Below the pieces are notes generated by a model. The model made no database searches. It had not been told where the DNA came from and was given only the letters and a program-made list of their open reading frames with translations. Shown in pieces: positions 18,757 through 28,226 of a stretch of 64,000 bases of DNA; the first letter of the stretch is position 1, and each line of letters begins with the position of its first letter. Source of the stretch: Delftia sp. PS-11 (GTDB taxonomy: Bacteria; Pseudomonadota; Gammaproteobacteria; Burkholderiales; Burkholderiaceae_C); assembly GCF_029870285.1 (NCBI RefSeq), contig NZ_JACSYA010000004.1, positions 124,001-188,000 on the forward strand, written 5' to 3'. Made by a program: the position numbers and the translations under genes.

Positions 18757-19539
18757 ATGGCCGGCGCAGCGCCCCTGCCGGCCCATCCCGAGGCCAACCA
18801 GCAGGCTGTGCTCGGCGGCCTGACGCTGCACTACCGCCTGCGGCGCTCGCCAAGGCGCAGCATCGGCTTCGCCATAGATGCCCGGGGCCTGGTCGTCAGC
18901 GCCCCCGCCTGGGTGGACATGGCCGCCATCGTCCAGGCACTGCAGTCCAAATCCGGCTGGATCCTGCGCAAACTGGCCGAGGCCGGCCAGCGCCAGTGCG
19001 GCCCGCTGGCATCGCGCATCCGCTGGGAGCACGGCGGCGAACTCAGCTACCTGGGCCAGCCGCTGCGGCTGTGCCTGACGGGCGGCGGCAGCCAGCCCCC
19101 GGTGCTGCGCACACGCCATGCGCACCGTGAGCAGTCCGCCGATGGCCTGCAAGCCCTGCACCTGCCTCTGGCGCCGGGCGCGCCTGCCGCCCAGGTACGC
19201 GCCTGCGTGCAGGCCTGGATGCTGCGCGAGGCCCGCGCCTGGTTCACCGCCAGCCTGCAGCGCCATGCGCCACTGCTGGGCGTGCAATGGAGCAGCCTGC
19301 GCCTGAGCAGCGCGCGCACGCGCTGGGGCAGTGCCAACGCGGCGGGTGCCATTCGCCTCAACTGGCGGCTCATTCAGCATGCGCCCGAGGTCATCGACTA
19401 CGTGGTGGTGCATGAACTGTCCCATCTGCGCCACATGGACCACAGTCCGCTGTTCTGGGCCACCGTGGCCAGCGTCATGCCCGGCTGGCAGGCACAGCGC
19501 CAGGCCCTGCGGGACAAGCCCCTGCCACCCTGGGAATAG
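18757..19539 (+). CDS. YgjP/SprT-like zinc metalloprotease (DUF45)
   Basis: 260 residues. N-terminal segment YRLRRSPRRSIGFAIDARGLVVSAP and the zinc site VVVHELSHLRHMDHSPLFW (HExxH plus a downstream His) define the M48-like YgjP family. The conserved SSARTRWGSANAAGAIRLNWRLI also fits. Substrates are unknown. It starts four bases after plsC and is probably co-transcribed. Confidence 0.9.
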   Translation: MAGAAPLPAHPEANQQAVLGGLTLHYRLRRSPRRSIGFAIDARGLVVSAPAWVDMAAIVQALQSKSGWILRKLAEAGQRQCGPLASRIRWEHGGELSYLGQPLRLCLTGGGSQPPVLRTRHAHREQSADGLQALHLPLAPGAPAAQVRACVQAWMLREARAWFTASLQRHAPLLGVQWSSLRLSSARTRWGSANAAGAIRLNWRLIQHAPEVIDYVVVHELSHLRHMDHSPLFWATVASVMPGWQAQRQALRDKPLPPWE

Positions 19540-19624
19540 GGGCAATAAGTGCCATAGAGGCTGGCGGTTATTGGTTATTCTTGGCGCATTACCCTGAACC
19601 GCGCCTTATTCCGAAAGCATTTCC

Positions 19625-20065
19625 ATGTCCGCTTCCTCCCCCTTTCCTGCTCCAATCCCTCTGGCTGTCCAGCCAGCGCAAGGCTATGCGGGCGACATCC
19701 CGGCCGAGCTGGCCTGGCAATGGCTGCAGTCCGGCGAAGCCGTGCTCGTCGATGTGCGCACCGATGCCGAGCGTGAATGGGTGGGCCGTGTGCCCGGCGC
19801 CGTGGCCGTGGCCTGGAAGCAGTGGCCCTCGATGGCCATGAATCCCGATTTCGACAGCCAGCTGCGTTCTGCCGTACCCGAGGGTGGCAAGGTTGCGCTG
19901 CTGTGCCGCAGCGGTGTGCGCTCCGTGGCGGCAGCCCAGCGTGCAGCCCAACTGGGCATCGAGGCCTACAACATCCTCGAAGGCTTCGAGGGCGATGTGG
20001 ACGCCAGCGGCCAGCGCGGCCATGTGGGCGGCTGGCGCCTGCGCGGCCTGCCCTGGCGGCAGTAA
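19625..20065 (+). CDS. Rhodanese-domain protein
   Basis: 146 residues, a single rhodanese (sulfurtransferase) domain: VLVDVRTDAEREWVGRVPGA near residue 40 and the active-site loop VALLCRSGVRSVAAAQ with Cys near residue 99. The domain carries sulfur as a persulfide; the physiological acceptor is not evident. Cytoplasmic, with no signal peptide. Convergent with the LysM gene. Confidence 0.92.
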   Translation: MSASSPFPAPIPLAVQPAQGYAGDIPAELAWQWLQSGEAVLVDVRTDAEREWVGRVPGAVAVAWKQWPSMAMNPDFDSQLRSAVPEGGKVALLCRSGVRSVAAAQRAAQLGIEAYNILEGFEGDVDASGQRGHVGGWRLRGLPWRQ

Positions 20066-20090
20066 GCGCCTGCAGGCGCGCGCGCCGTGA

Positions 20091-20558
20091 TTACAGCGCC
20101 GGAATACGCAGCTTCTGGCCGGGGTAGATCTTGTCCGGGTGGCTCAGCATGGGCTTGTTGGCCTCGAAGATCACCGGGTACTTGTTGGCATCGCCATAGA
20201 ATTTTTTGGCGATGGCCGACAGCGTGTCACCCCGCACCACATCGTGGTATTGGGCTTCCGGCTCAGGGTGGACCACTGTCATCTGGTTGTCCACCGATTG
20301 CACGCTGGCCACATTGCCGCAGCACAGCGTCACCTTTTCCTTGGCAGCCTGCGTGGGTGCCGTGCCCTGCACCGTGACTTTGCCCTGGCTGCCGTCGAAC
20401 TGCACCTGCACATCACTGACGCCCAGATTCTGCGTGCCGATATAGGTCTCGATGGCCCTGGCGGCTTTGGCATTGAGGTCCTGTGCAGGCTCGCCCGCAT
20501 GCGCGGCGCCGCCCAGCAGCTTTTCGCCGGCTTCCTTGATGAAACTGAAAAATCCCAT
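20091..20558 (-). CDS. BON and LysM domain protein, Kbp/YgaU-like
   Basis: 155 residues, with a BON domain (about 30-95; VTVQGTAPTQAAKEKVTLCCGNVASVQSVDNQ) and a C-terminal LysM domain (YHDVVRGDTLSAIAKKFYGDANKYPVIFEANK, ending YPGQKLRIPAL). E. coli Kbp (YgaU), with the same layout, is a cytoplasmic potassium-binding protein. The start is placed at MGFFSFIKEAGEKL, the usual Kbp N-terminus. Confidence 0.92.
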   Translation of the reverse strand: MGFFSFIKEAGEKLLGGAAHAGEPAQDLNAKAARAIETYIGTQNLGVSDVQVQFDGSQGKVTVQGTAPTQAAKEKVTLCCGNVASVQSVDNQMTVVHPEPEAQYHDVVRGDTLSAIAKKFYGDANKYPVIFEANKPMLSHPDKIYPGQKLRIPAL

Positions 20559-20719
20559 GTCTGATGGCTCCTGTGGCGTAGATAAAAGCAAATGTTTCGC
20601 TACTGTAGTGGCCGGCAGGCACCTGTTTTGTCGGATAAGTGCTTTGCCCGAGAATTTCATATGGGACGCCAGCCGTCATTCGTGACAGGTATTCGCAACA
20701 AAGCCCGGATAATCCACGC

Positions 20720-21508
20720 ATGACTTTCTTGGCCATCGATGTCGGCAACACCCGCCTCAAGTGGGTCTTGTATGAAACACTGGACCGCAAAGCGCCCGCA
20801 TTGGCGCAGGGCGCGGAGTTCCTGGACCACATTGAGCGCCTGGCGGATGACCGCTGGGCGGGGTTGCCCCCGCCTTCGCACATGCTGGGCTGCGTGGTCG
20901 CGGGCGATGCCGTCAAGCGCCGTGTCCAGGAACAGCTGGACCAGGTACAGGGCTGGAACGTCACCCCGCACTGGGTCGTGCCCCGGCTGGAGGAAGCCGG
21001 CGTCATCAATGGCTACGACTATCCGTCCCGCCTGGGAGCGGACCGCTGGGTGGCCATGATCGGCGCCCGCCGCCATGTGCTGGAGCGGGGCGCTGCACGG
21101 CCCATGGTCGTGGTGATGGTGGGCACGGCGGTCACGGTCGATGCCATCGACACAGACGGTAAATTCCTTGGCGGCCTGATCCTGCCGGGCCACGGCATCA
21201 TGCTGCGCTCGCTGGAAACGGGCACGGCAGGCCTGCATGTGCCAACCGGGGAAGTGCGCCTGTTTCCCACGAACACCAGCGATGCGCTGACCAGTGGCGG
21301 CACCTATGCGATTGCGGGCGCCGTCGAGCGCATGTACCAGCATCTGCTGGTGCACTGCGGCATGGAGCCGGTCTGCATCATGGCCGGCGGCGCGGGCTGG
21401 AAGATGGCGCCCAGCATGACCCGGCCTTTCGAGCTGATCGACAACCTCATCTTCGACGGGCTGATCGAAATCGCGCAGTGCCGCATCGCTGCCCAGCCCG
21501 TGATCTGA
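20720..21508 (+). CDS. coaX: Type III pantothenate kinase
   Basis: First step of coenzyme A synthesis. 262 residues, ASKHA fold: phosphate motif [15 protein letters not shown] at the start, [27 protein letters not shown] and [15 protein letters not shown]. Type III enzymes need a monovalent cation and are not inhibited by CoA. It stands alone between the LysM gene and the minus-strand wecB; birA, often its neighbour, is not present here. Confidence 0.95.
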   Translation: MTFLAIDVGNTRLKWVLYETLDRKAPALAQGAEFLDHIERLADDRWAGLPPPSHMLGCVVAGDAVKRRVQEQLDQVQGWNVTPHWVVPRLEEAGVINGYDYPSRLGADRWVAMIGARRHVLERGAARPMVVVMVGTAVTVDAIDTDGKFLGGLILPGHGIMLRSLETGTAGLHVPTGEVRLFPTNTSDALTSGGTYAIAGAVERMYQHLLVHCGMEPVCIMAGGAGWKMAPSMTRPFELIDNLIFDGLIEIAQCRIAAQPVI

Positions 21509-21514
21509 CTTGAA

Positions 21515-21559
21515 CCGGGTCAGGCCCGGCCAGGTCAGGCCCGGCCAGGTCAGGCCCGG
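21515..21559. repeat. Tandem 15-bp GC-rich repeat, three copies
   Basis: Three units of CCRGGTCAGGCCCGG begin 7 bases after the coaX stop codon and fill the gap to the convergent wecB. They are related in composition and position to repeats at 2397 and 56087. Confidence 0.85.
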
Positions 21560-21571
21560 TATGGACTGATT

Positions 21572-22693
21572 TCAGGCCTGGGACTGCAGAAACTGCACGA
21601 TGCGCTCGCTGGCCTTGCCATCGCCGTAGGGGTTGTGCGCGAAGGACATCGCCTCGTAGCTTTGCGCATTGTCCAGCAGCTCTGCCAGGCTGGAGCAGAT
21701 GGTCTGCACATCGGTGCCGACCAGGCGCACGGTGCCGGCCTGCACGGCCTCGGGCCGCTCTGTCGTGTCGCGCATCACCAGCACGGGCTTGCCCAGCGCA
21801 GGCGCTTCCTCCTGAATGCCGCCCGAGTCGGTCAGGATGATGTGGCTGCGGCCCATCAGATAGACAAAGGGCAGATAGTCCTGCGGCTCGATCAGGTGGA
21901 CATTGTCCTTGCCGCTGAGCAGCCGGTTCACGGGCTCGCGCACCTGGGGGTTGAGGTGGACCGGATAGACAAAGTCCACGCCGGGGTAGGTCTGCGCCAT
22001 GCGGGCAATGGCCTCGCAGATGCGTTCGAAGCCGCCGCCGAAGTTCTCGCGGCGGTGGCCGGTGATCAGCACCATGCGCGCATCGGGGCGGATGAACCCG
22101 AAGCGCTGCTGCTGCGCTGCGAGCAGCTGCGCATCCGCCTGCAGCTTGTCGCGGGCCATGAGCAGTGCATCGATCACGGTATTGCCTGTCATCACGATGT
22201 GTTCCTGCGGCACGTTTTCGCGCAGCAGGTTGTCCTGCGTCTGCTGCGTGGGCGTGAAATGCCAGCGTGCCAGCCGGCCGGTCAGGCAGCGGTTGGCTTC
22301 CTCGGGCCAGGGCGAGTAGATGTCCCCGGTGCGCAGCCCTGCTTCCACATGGCCCACGGCGATCTTCTGATAGAAAGCCGCCAGCGCTGCCGCGAAAGTC
22401 GTGGACGTATCGCCGTGCACCAGCACGAGGTCGGGCTGGAAGTCCTGCAGCACATCCTCCACGCGCAGCAGAATCTGCGTCGTGATGGTGGACAGCGTCT
22501 GCTTGGGCTGCATGATGTCCAGGTCGTACTCGGGGCGGATCTCGAACAGCTCCAGCACCTGATCGAGCATCTGCCGGTGCTGGCCGGTGACGCAGGTGCG
22601 CGACTCGATGCCGGGGGCGGCGGCCAGTGCCTTGACGAGGGGCGCCATCTTGATGGCCTCGGGACGGGTGCCGAAAACGGTCAATACCTTCAT
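21572..22693 (-). CDS. wecB: UDP-N-acetylglucosamine 2-epimerase (non-hydrolysing)
   Basis: Converts UDP-GlcNAc to UDP-ManNAc for surface polysaccharide. 373 residues. Family motifs: [18 protein letters not shown] at the start, [50 protein letters not shown] and the nucleotide-binding [22 protein letters not shown]. The product would be a building block for the O-polysaccharide handled by the neighbouring glycosyltransferases. No wecC dehydrogenase is present in the window, so ManNAc or a derivative made elsewhere is likely. Confidence 0.95.
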   Translation of the reverse strand: MKVLTVFGTRPEAIKMAPLVKALAAAPGIESRTCVTGQHRQMLDQVLELFEIRPEYDLDIMQPKQTLSTITTQILLRVEDVLQDFQPDLVLVHGDTSTTFAAALAAFYQKIAVGHVEAGLRTGDIYSPWPEEANRCLTGRLARWHFTPTQQTQDNLLRENVPQEHIVMTGNTVIDALLMARDKLQADAQLLAAQQQRFGFIRPDARMVLITGHRRENFGGGFERICEAIARMAQTYPGVDFVYPVHLNPQVREPVNRLLSGKDNVHLIEPQDYLPFVYLMGRSHIILTDSGGIQEEAPALGKPVLVMRDTTERPEAVQAGTVRLVGTDVQTICSSLAELLDNAQSYEAMSFAHNPYGDGKASERIVQFLQSQA

Positions 22694-22782
22694 GGAGGGG
22701 GCTCTGTAAGCAACGTGGGAGCGGGGCGCCAGGGCCGCCATGGCAGCCTGGCCGGGGAAACATGGTGTCCTGTCAGTCCTGA

Positions 22783-24891
22783 TCAGGCGTCCCGATAGCG
22801 GTGGGGCTTCCAGGGGCCCCACTTGGCTTCGTAATAGGCCTTGTTGCGCTCGAACAGCGCCTGGCGCTCGCCGTTGTCCACCTTGTCGAAGCTGGCCGAC
22901 AGGCGGTGGTGCACCAGCACATCGTCGGCGCAGACCTTGCGCAGGCCCTGCTGCTCGATGCGGCGGCAATAGTCGTCGTCCTCGAAAAAGCCGCGCCCGA
23001 ACTCCTCATCCATGGGGCCTACGCGCTCGAACACGGCGCGCGGCATCATCACGCAGAAGAAGGCCAGCGTGGGCACAGGGTAGGTCTGCGTCATGTGCGC
23101 CAGCGTCCAGGCGCGCGCGGCCGCAGGCATCTGTGCCAGCGTGTCGTAGTGCACCGGCACCTTGGATTCGTTGCCGATATGGTTGGTCGCCGGGCCCAGC
23201 AGGCCCAGTTGTGCATCCGCCTGGAAATGGCGCAGCAGGCCCAGCAGCCATCCGCGCGTCACCACCGTGTCGTTGTTGAGCATGACCAGATAGTCGCCCG
23301 TGGCGGCGGCCAGTCCGGTGTTGTTGCCCGCCGAGAAGCCCAGGTTGCGCTCGTTGAGCACCAGCTTCAGGCGCGGCTCGCGCTGCGCCCACTCCTTGAG
23401 GCGCGCCACGGTCTCATCGCTGGAGGCATTGTCTGCCGCGATCACCTCCAGGCGGCCGGGGTAGTCCGTGCGCGTGAACAGGCTGTTCAGGCAGGCCTCG
23501 GTATAGGCCCAGTTGTTGTAGGTCAGCACGATCACGCTGATGGAGGGCAGCGCGATCTGCTGCACGCCCTGGCGCAGTTCGCTGGCGCGTGCCGCCCAGG
23601 TCTGGCTGCGTGCAAAGGCCTGGCGGCGCTCGCGCCCGGCGGCATCTGCCGGCTGGCTCAGTGCCTGCTCCACGGCCGCGATGAATTCCTCATGGGTTGC
23701 CGCCTTGTGCACCAGATCACCGAACTGCGCAATTTCTGGCAGGTCGGTGCACACCACCTCGGCGCCCGCGCACAGGTATTCATAGACCTTCACGGGATTG
23801 GTGGCCAGCGTCAGCGGAATGCGCTGAAAGGGCAGCAGGCAGACATCGAAGCCGTGCAGGTAGTGTGGCAGCTCGGCATACGGCTTTTCGCCAAGCATGC
23901 GCACATTGGGCAACTGCGCCAGGCTGCGGCCGGCCTGCACCGTGTCATCGCCCACCAGCACAATGTCGCAGTCTGCGAAGCGCTGTGCCAGCTTTTGCAC
24001 CAGCTCCACATCGAACCACTGCGCAATCGCTCCGAAATAACCGATCACCTTGCGTGGCTGGGCCGGCTGGTAGGTCGTGCCGGCAGGCGCATGGAAGTGC
24101 GCGTAGTCGCAGCCGTTGCGCACGATGCGTGCATCGCTGCGCCCGCGCTGCACTGCCCAGTCGTGCAGCCACTGGGAAGTCACCACCGTCATGTCCGCGC
24201 GGGCCATGTAGTCGTGCTCCTGCTGGAGCAGACCTTCGGGCATGCCGCCAAAGCCCTCATGGTGGTCCATGCAGTCATAGACCTGCAAGGTGTTGGGCAG
24301 GCCAAGGGCCAGCTCGCTCCAGTAGGGGTGCTGCAGCATGGCCGTGGCCGCCTCGATCCCCCACTGCGCCCACAGCAGCGCCATGGACTGGCGCAACTGC
24401 TCTGTCTGGGCCGCATTGGCGGCATCGAAATAGATCTGCGGGGCCGCGTCCAGATGCAGTTGCACCGCATACAGCTGCAGATCGGGGTCGATCTGGCGCA
24501 CGCGAAAGCCCGGCTTGGGGTCCGCGACAAACGTGGGCTCGATGTAGAACACCGCATCGCCCTGGCGTGCCAGCTCCCTGGCCAGATGCTGCGGACGCTG
24601 GATGCGAAAGTCCCAGCCGATGATTCCGAAGATAATCCAGTCTCTTTGCCCGGTGGGCGTGCCGCGCTTGGGCTGCATGCACAGCTGCCGCAGCGTGGCG
24701 TCGAACGTCAGGGCTTCGCCTGCACCGGCCGCTGTTGACAGAGAGGCGGCAAAGCCGTTTGCTGGGAAATCGTTACGCGCTGCCTGCAGCCGTGGCCAGT
24801 GCCTCAGCAGCATCTGCCTCATCCGGGCTTTTTGTTGGGGTGACAGAGGCAGCTTGCGCCAAAGAGATAGCAAGACGGCGTGGGTATTCAT
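22783..24891 (-). CDS. Two-domain glycosyltransferase (GT-B fold plus GT2)
   Basis: 702 residues. Residues about 80-440 look like a GT-B glycosyltransferase ([67 protein letters not shown]). From about 450 there is a GT2/GT-A domain ([47 protein letters not shown], metal-binding region [15 protein letters not shown]). Two fused transferases could add successive sugars. Soluble, probably acting at the inner face of the inner membrane. Divergent from wzm, sharing a short promoter region. Confidence 0.88.
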   Translation of the reverse strand: MNTHAVLLSLWRKLPLSPQQKARMRQMLLRHWPRLQAARNDFPANGFAASLSTAAGAGEALTFDATLRQLCMQPKRGTPTGQRDWIIFGIIGWDFRIQRPQHLARELARQGDAVFYIEPTFVADPKPGFRVRQIDPDLQLYAVQLHLDAAPQIYFDAANAAQTEQLRQSMALLWAQWGIEAATAMLQHPYWSELALGLPNTLQVYDCMDHHEGFGGMPEGLLQQEHDYMARADMTVVTSQWLHDWAVQRGRSDARIVRNGCDYAHFHAPAGTTYQPAQPRKVIGYFGAIAQWFDVELVQKLAQRFADCDIVLVGDDTVQAGRSLAQLPNVRMLGEKPYAELPHYLHGFDVCLLPFQRIPLTLATNPVKVYEYLCAGAEVVCTDLPEIAQFGDLVHKAATHEEFIAAVEQALSQPADAAGRERRQAFARSQTWAARASELRQGVQQIALPSISVIVLTYNNWAYTEACLNSLFTRTDYPGRLEVIAADNASSDETVARLKEWAQREPRLKLVLNERNLGFSAGNNTGLAAATGDYLVMLNNDTVVTRGWLLGLLRHFQADAQLGLLGPATNHIGNESKVPVHYDTLAQMPAAARAWTLAHMTQTYPVPTLAFFCVMMPRAVFERVGPMDEEFGRGFFEDDDYCRRIEQQGLRKVCADDVLVHHRLSASFDKVDNGERQALFERNKAYYEAKWGPWKPHRYRDA

Positions 24892-24952
24892 TTGCCGAAT
24901 TGTCTCATCACCCCGCCCGTGGCCGCTGTCGGCCGCAAGGAAAACACACTAC

Positions 24953-25723
24953 ATGACCCAGTGGATCTATGTTTACCGTCAATGGCTGATGCGCGAGCTG
25001 CAGCTGCGATTTCGCAGCTCCGCCGTAGGCGCGGGCTGGCTGGTGCTGCAGCCGCTTGTGCACATTCTGCTGTTCACACTCGTTTTTTACCAATTCTTCC
25101 AGGTGCGTTGGCCCACCGGCGACGGCTCGGCAGGGGAGTACGGCCTGCAGGTGTTCATGGGTCTGTCGCTCTACACCTTTGTGGCCGATGTCATCAACCG
25201 CAGCCCGGGCAGCATCTGGTCCTATCCTTATCTGGTGACCAAGGTGCGCTTTCCTCTGGCCCTGCTGCCCGCCGTCGTGGTGGGCGCTTCAGGCGTGCAA
25301 CTGGTGTTGTCCCTGTGCATTGCGGCGGGCTTTGCCGCCTGGCGCGGCGTCCACGCGCAGGCACTGCTGCTGCCGCTGGCCCTGGTGCCGCTGATTCTGT
25401 ACGCGCTGGCGCTGTCCTGGCTGCTGGGCGCGGCAGGTGTCTATCTGCGCGATATCGGGCATCTGGCGCCCTCGGTCAGCAGCCTGCTGCTGTTTCTCAC
25501 GCCGATCTTCTATCCGGCGTCCATGGTGCCCAAGGCCATGCAGTGGCTGGTGGCGCTCAATCCCCTGGCCTGGACCTCCGAAGCCGTGCGCGGCCTGCTC
25601 ATGCATGGCCAGTTGCCGCAATGGAGTATCTGGAGCGCACACCTGCTGATCGCCGGTGCACTCACGATTTTCGCGTGGTGGTTCTTCCGCCGCGTACAGC
25701 CTGGATTTGCCGATGTCCTCTGA
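24953..25723 (+). CDS. wzm: O-polysaccharide ABC transporter permease (Wzm type)
   Basis: 256-residue ABC-2 family permease with about six membrane helices and the typical start QWLMRELQLRFRSSAVGAGWLVLQPL and end (PAWTSEAVRGL-like segment NPLAWTSEAVRGLLMHGQ). Works with the adjacent ATPase to export undecaprenyl-linked polysaccharide. The stop overlaps the ATPase gene by 11 bases. The start codon is the first in the frame after GGCCGCAAGGAAAAC. Exporting an LPS O-chain rather than capsule is inferred from the Wzt C-terminal domain. Confidence 0.9.
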   Translation: MTQWIYVYRQWLMRELQLRFRSSAVGAGWLVLQPLVHILLFTLVFYQFFQVRWPTGDGSAGEYGLQVFMGLSLYTFVADVINRSPGSIWSYPYLVTKVRFPLALLPAVVVGASGVQLVLSLCIAAGFAAWRGVHAQALLLPLALVPLILYALALSWLLGAAGVYLRDIGHLAPSVSSLLLFLTPIFYPASMVPKAMQWLVALNPLAWTSEAVRGLLMHGQLPQWSIWSAHLLIAGALTIFAWWFFRRVQPGFADVL

Positions 25724-26960
25724 CGCCATCTTGCGGTTTGCCGAAGCCGGCAAGACCTACCCCCCCCAGCGCACGCCGCTGCGCCAGCTGTGGAGCCACC
25801 TGCGTGGCCATGGCCGCGACAGCCTGGGCGGCTATACCGCCCTGCAATCCCTGAGCTTCGATGTCTTTCCGGGGCAGTCCCTGGGAATCGTCGGCCTCAA
25901 CGGCGCGGGCAAGTCCACCCTGCTGCAGCTGGCGGCAGGCACCCTGACGCCCAGCCACGGGCAGGTCCGGGCGGGCGGGCGCATTGCGGCCCTGCTGGAG
26001 CTGGGCTCCGGCTTCAATCCCGAGGCCACGGGGCGCGAGAACATCTACCTGTACGCTGCCACCATGGGCATGAGCCGGCCGCTGGTCGAGCAGCGGCTGG
26101 AGGACATCGTCGAGTTCAGCGGCCTGCGCGATGCGCTGGACATGCCGGTCAAGACCTACTCCAGCGGCATGCAGGTGCGCCTGGCCTTTTCGGTCGCCAC
26201 CAGCGTGGACCCGGACATTCTGATCGTTGACGAGGCGCTCTCCGTGGGCGATGGCGTTTTTGCCAAGCGCTCCTTCGACCGCGTCATGCAACTGCGCGAG
26301 CGCGGCACGGCCCTGCTGCTGTGCTCGCACGCACTGTTTCATATTGACCTGTTCTGCGAACGCACGCTGTGGCTGGACCGGGGTACGATCCGCGCCTTTG
26401 GCCCCACCTCGGAGGTGCTGCCGCGCTACCAGGAATTTCTTGACGGGCTCAATGGCGGTGGGGAGGTGGCTGAACCTTTGGCCGCAGCCGCACTGCCTGG
26501 TGTGGAGGCCGCACAGCGGCCCGAACTGGCGCGCCTGGTGCGCGCAGAAGTGCGGCTCGATGGCGTGGCTGGAAAGCATTTGAAGGGCATCAGCCAGCAA
26601 AGTCTCCTGGAAGTCGATGTGCATCTGCAGGTCAGCCAGGAAGAGCCGCAGCCTCGCGCAGCCCTTGTCATTTCCTCAGAGACTGGCAAGATCATCGGCT
26701 CCACATTCTGCGATGAAGGTGCCGTGCAGGCCCATGATGCCCAGGGCAATGCCAGCATCCGTTTCACACTGGCGCAGCTGCCGCTGAACAAGGGGCGCTA
26801 CCGCGTCGGCATTTACCTGCTGTCTGCCGATGGCCGCTTCGTCTACGAATGGCTTGACCCCTACGCCCACATTGATCTGCAGTCTGCCAGCGTGCACCAG
26901 GGGCCCTGGCTCATGCCGGGGCAGTGGGCGCCGCTGCCCCAGGACGCTGCTGCCGGTTGA
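25713..26960 (+). CDS. wzt: O-polysaccharide ABC transporter ATPase with carbohydrate-binding domain (Wzt type)
   Basis: 415 residues. N-terminal ATPase: Walker A GIVGLNGAGKSTLLQLA, signature YSSGMQVRLAFSVA, Walker B ILIVDEALSVGD, H-loop CSHALFHI. Residues from about 270 form a beta-rich extension with KIIGSTFCDEGAV and NKGRYRVGIYLLSADGRFVYEWLD, matching Wzt C-terminal domains that recognise the chain terminus of the O-polysaccharide. This favours an LPS O-antigen or S-layer-anchoring glycan as cargo. Confidence 0.92.
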   Translation: MSSDAILRFAEAGKTYPPQRTPLRQLWSHLRGHGRDSLGGYTALQSLSFDVFPGQSLGIVGLNGAGKSTLLQLAAGTLTPSHGQVRAGGRIAALLELGSGFNPEATGRENIYLYAATMGMSRPLVEQRLEDIVEFSGLRDALDMPVKTYSSGMQVRLAFSVATSVDPDILIVDEALSVGDGVFAKRSFDRVMQLRERGTALLLCSHALFHIDLFCERTLWLDRGTIRAFGPTSEVLPRYQEFLDGLNGGGEVAEPLAAAALPGVEAAQRPELARLVRAEVRLDGVAGKHLKGISQQSLLEVDVHLQVSQEEPQPRAALVISSETGKIIGSTFCDEGAVQAHDAQGNASIRFTLAQLPLNKGRYRVGIYLLSADGRFVYEWLDPYAHIDLQSASVHQGPWLMPGQWAPLPQDAAAG

Positions 26961-26969
26961 GGCGCTCGC

Positions 26970-28157
26970 TCAGGCCGGTGCCAGCCAGCCCGCGTAGCGC
27001 GCCCCGGCCTCGAACCGCGCGGCCCAGGTGGCCTCACGGATGCAGTCCGGCAGCGCATCGCCGCGCAGCGCCTGCCCGGCATGCCACTTGCGCAGCCGCT
27101 CGGCCAGCGCACCTGCCGGCAGATTCAGCAGCTGCGGCAGCGGCCAGACGCCATCATCGCCCTGCGCGTGGGCTGGCATTTCCCCGAACATCGTGGACAG
27201 CACCGGCAGGCCGCTGGCCCGGTATTCGTAGTACTTCACCGGGTCCACCGAGGCCGTTAGCGTATTGCGCACAAAAGGAATCAAGCCAGCGTGCCAGCCA
27301 CGCATCAGCCCGAAAATCTGCGCATGCGGCACAGGTCCGTGCAGCCGGACATTGGCGGGCAGGCTGGCCGGCACACCTGCCTCCACGGGGCCGTAGACCG
27401 GAAACTGCGCCTCGGGCAGGGCGCGCGCCAGCTGTGTCAGCGCGTCCCAGTCGAACCATGAGGCCAGCGTGCCCACATAGCCCAGCACCAGCGGCAGGCT
27501 GGCATCCGCACGCTCCTGCGCAGCCCCGGCTTCGTGCGGCGGCAGGACCGTCCCGTTGCGCACCAGGGCGGCAGCAAGGCCGGACTGCTCCAGATCCTGC
27601 ACGATGCGCCGGGACGATCCCCACAGCACCTGTGCCTGGCCGCTCAGCCGGTTGTGTGCCTGCCGCATCCAGCGCTGGGACAGACCCCGGCTGAACTGGG
27701 CCATGTCATCCATTACGTCATACAGCACCCGCTTGCCGGACAGGCCCTGGCACAGATCCAGCGCCATGCCGCTGGGGCGGCCCACGGCCAGCCAGGCCTG
27801 CGGGTCCGCCAGCAGCTGGCGCAACTGCTGGCGTTGCGCGCGCTGCAGCCAGGCCACGAGACTGGCGCCGCCGGGCAGGGGCTCCAGAGGCAGGCTGGGC
27901 GTCTGCCACACCCGCAGCCAGGCGGCATCCTGCCATTGCGGACCCAGATTCGTGCGTGCGGACCGTGCGCCTGGCGCCAGTCGGCGCGCGTCGGAAAGCC
28001 GGGGCAGGCGCACGGGATAGGGCTGCACCCAATCCACTGCGCAGCCCAGGCGCTCATGGCACCACCGGGCGAAGTGGTGAGGGCGCTGCGAGGGACTGTG
28101 CAGCGGCACGGGCGAAAGGTAGACGATGCGCTTCAACGGGGGACAACTCCAGAACAC
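26970..28157 (-). CDS. Glycosyltransferase, GT-B fold
   Basis: 395 residues. IVYLSPVPLHSPSQRPHHFARW resembles the N-terminus of polysaccharide glycosyltransferases; VLYDVMDDMAQF, LVLGYVGTLASWFDWDALTQLA and SVDPVKYYEYRASGLPVLSTMFGEMP form the C-terminal nucleotide-sugar domain. It shares the VKxYEY motif with the GT-B half of the gene at 22783. Sugar specificity unknown. Convergent with wzt and divergent from the PIG-L/GT fusion gene. The ATG at 28157 is used; TTG at 28133 is possible. Confidence 0.85.
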   Translation of the reverse strand: MFWSCPPLKRIVYLSPVPLHSPSQRPHHFARWCHERLGCAVDWVQPYPVRLPRLSDARRLAPGARSARTNLGPQWQDAAWLRVWQTPSLPLEPLPGGASLVAWLQRAQRQQLRQLLADPQAWLAVGRPSGMALDLCQGLSGKRVLYDVMDDMAQFSRGLSQRWMRQAHNRLSGQAQVLWGSSRRIVQDLEQSGLAAALVRNGTVLPPHEAGAAQERADASLPLVLGYVGTLASWFDWDALTQLARALPEAQFPVYGPVEAGVPASLPANVRLHGPVPHAQIFGLMRGWHAGLIPFVRNTLTASVDPVKYYEYRASGLPVLSTMFGEMPAHAQGDDGVWPLPQLLNLPAGALAERLRKWHAGQALRGDALPDCIREATWAARFEAGARYAGWLAPA

Positions 28158-28226
28158 AGAACAATGGCGGCAACGGCGTGGCCTGCAGTGCCATCAGCCT
28201 GCAAGCGGGGGCTCCTACAATCGAGC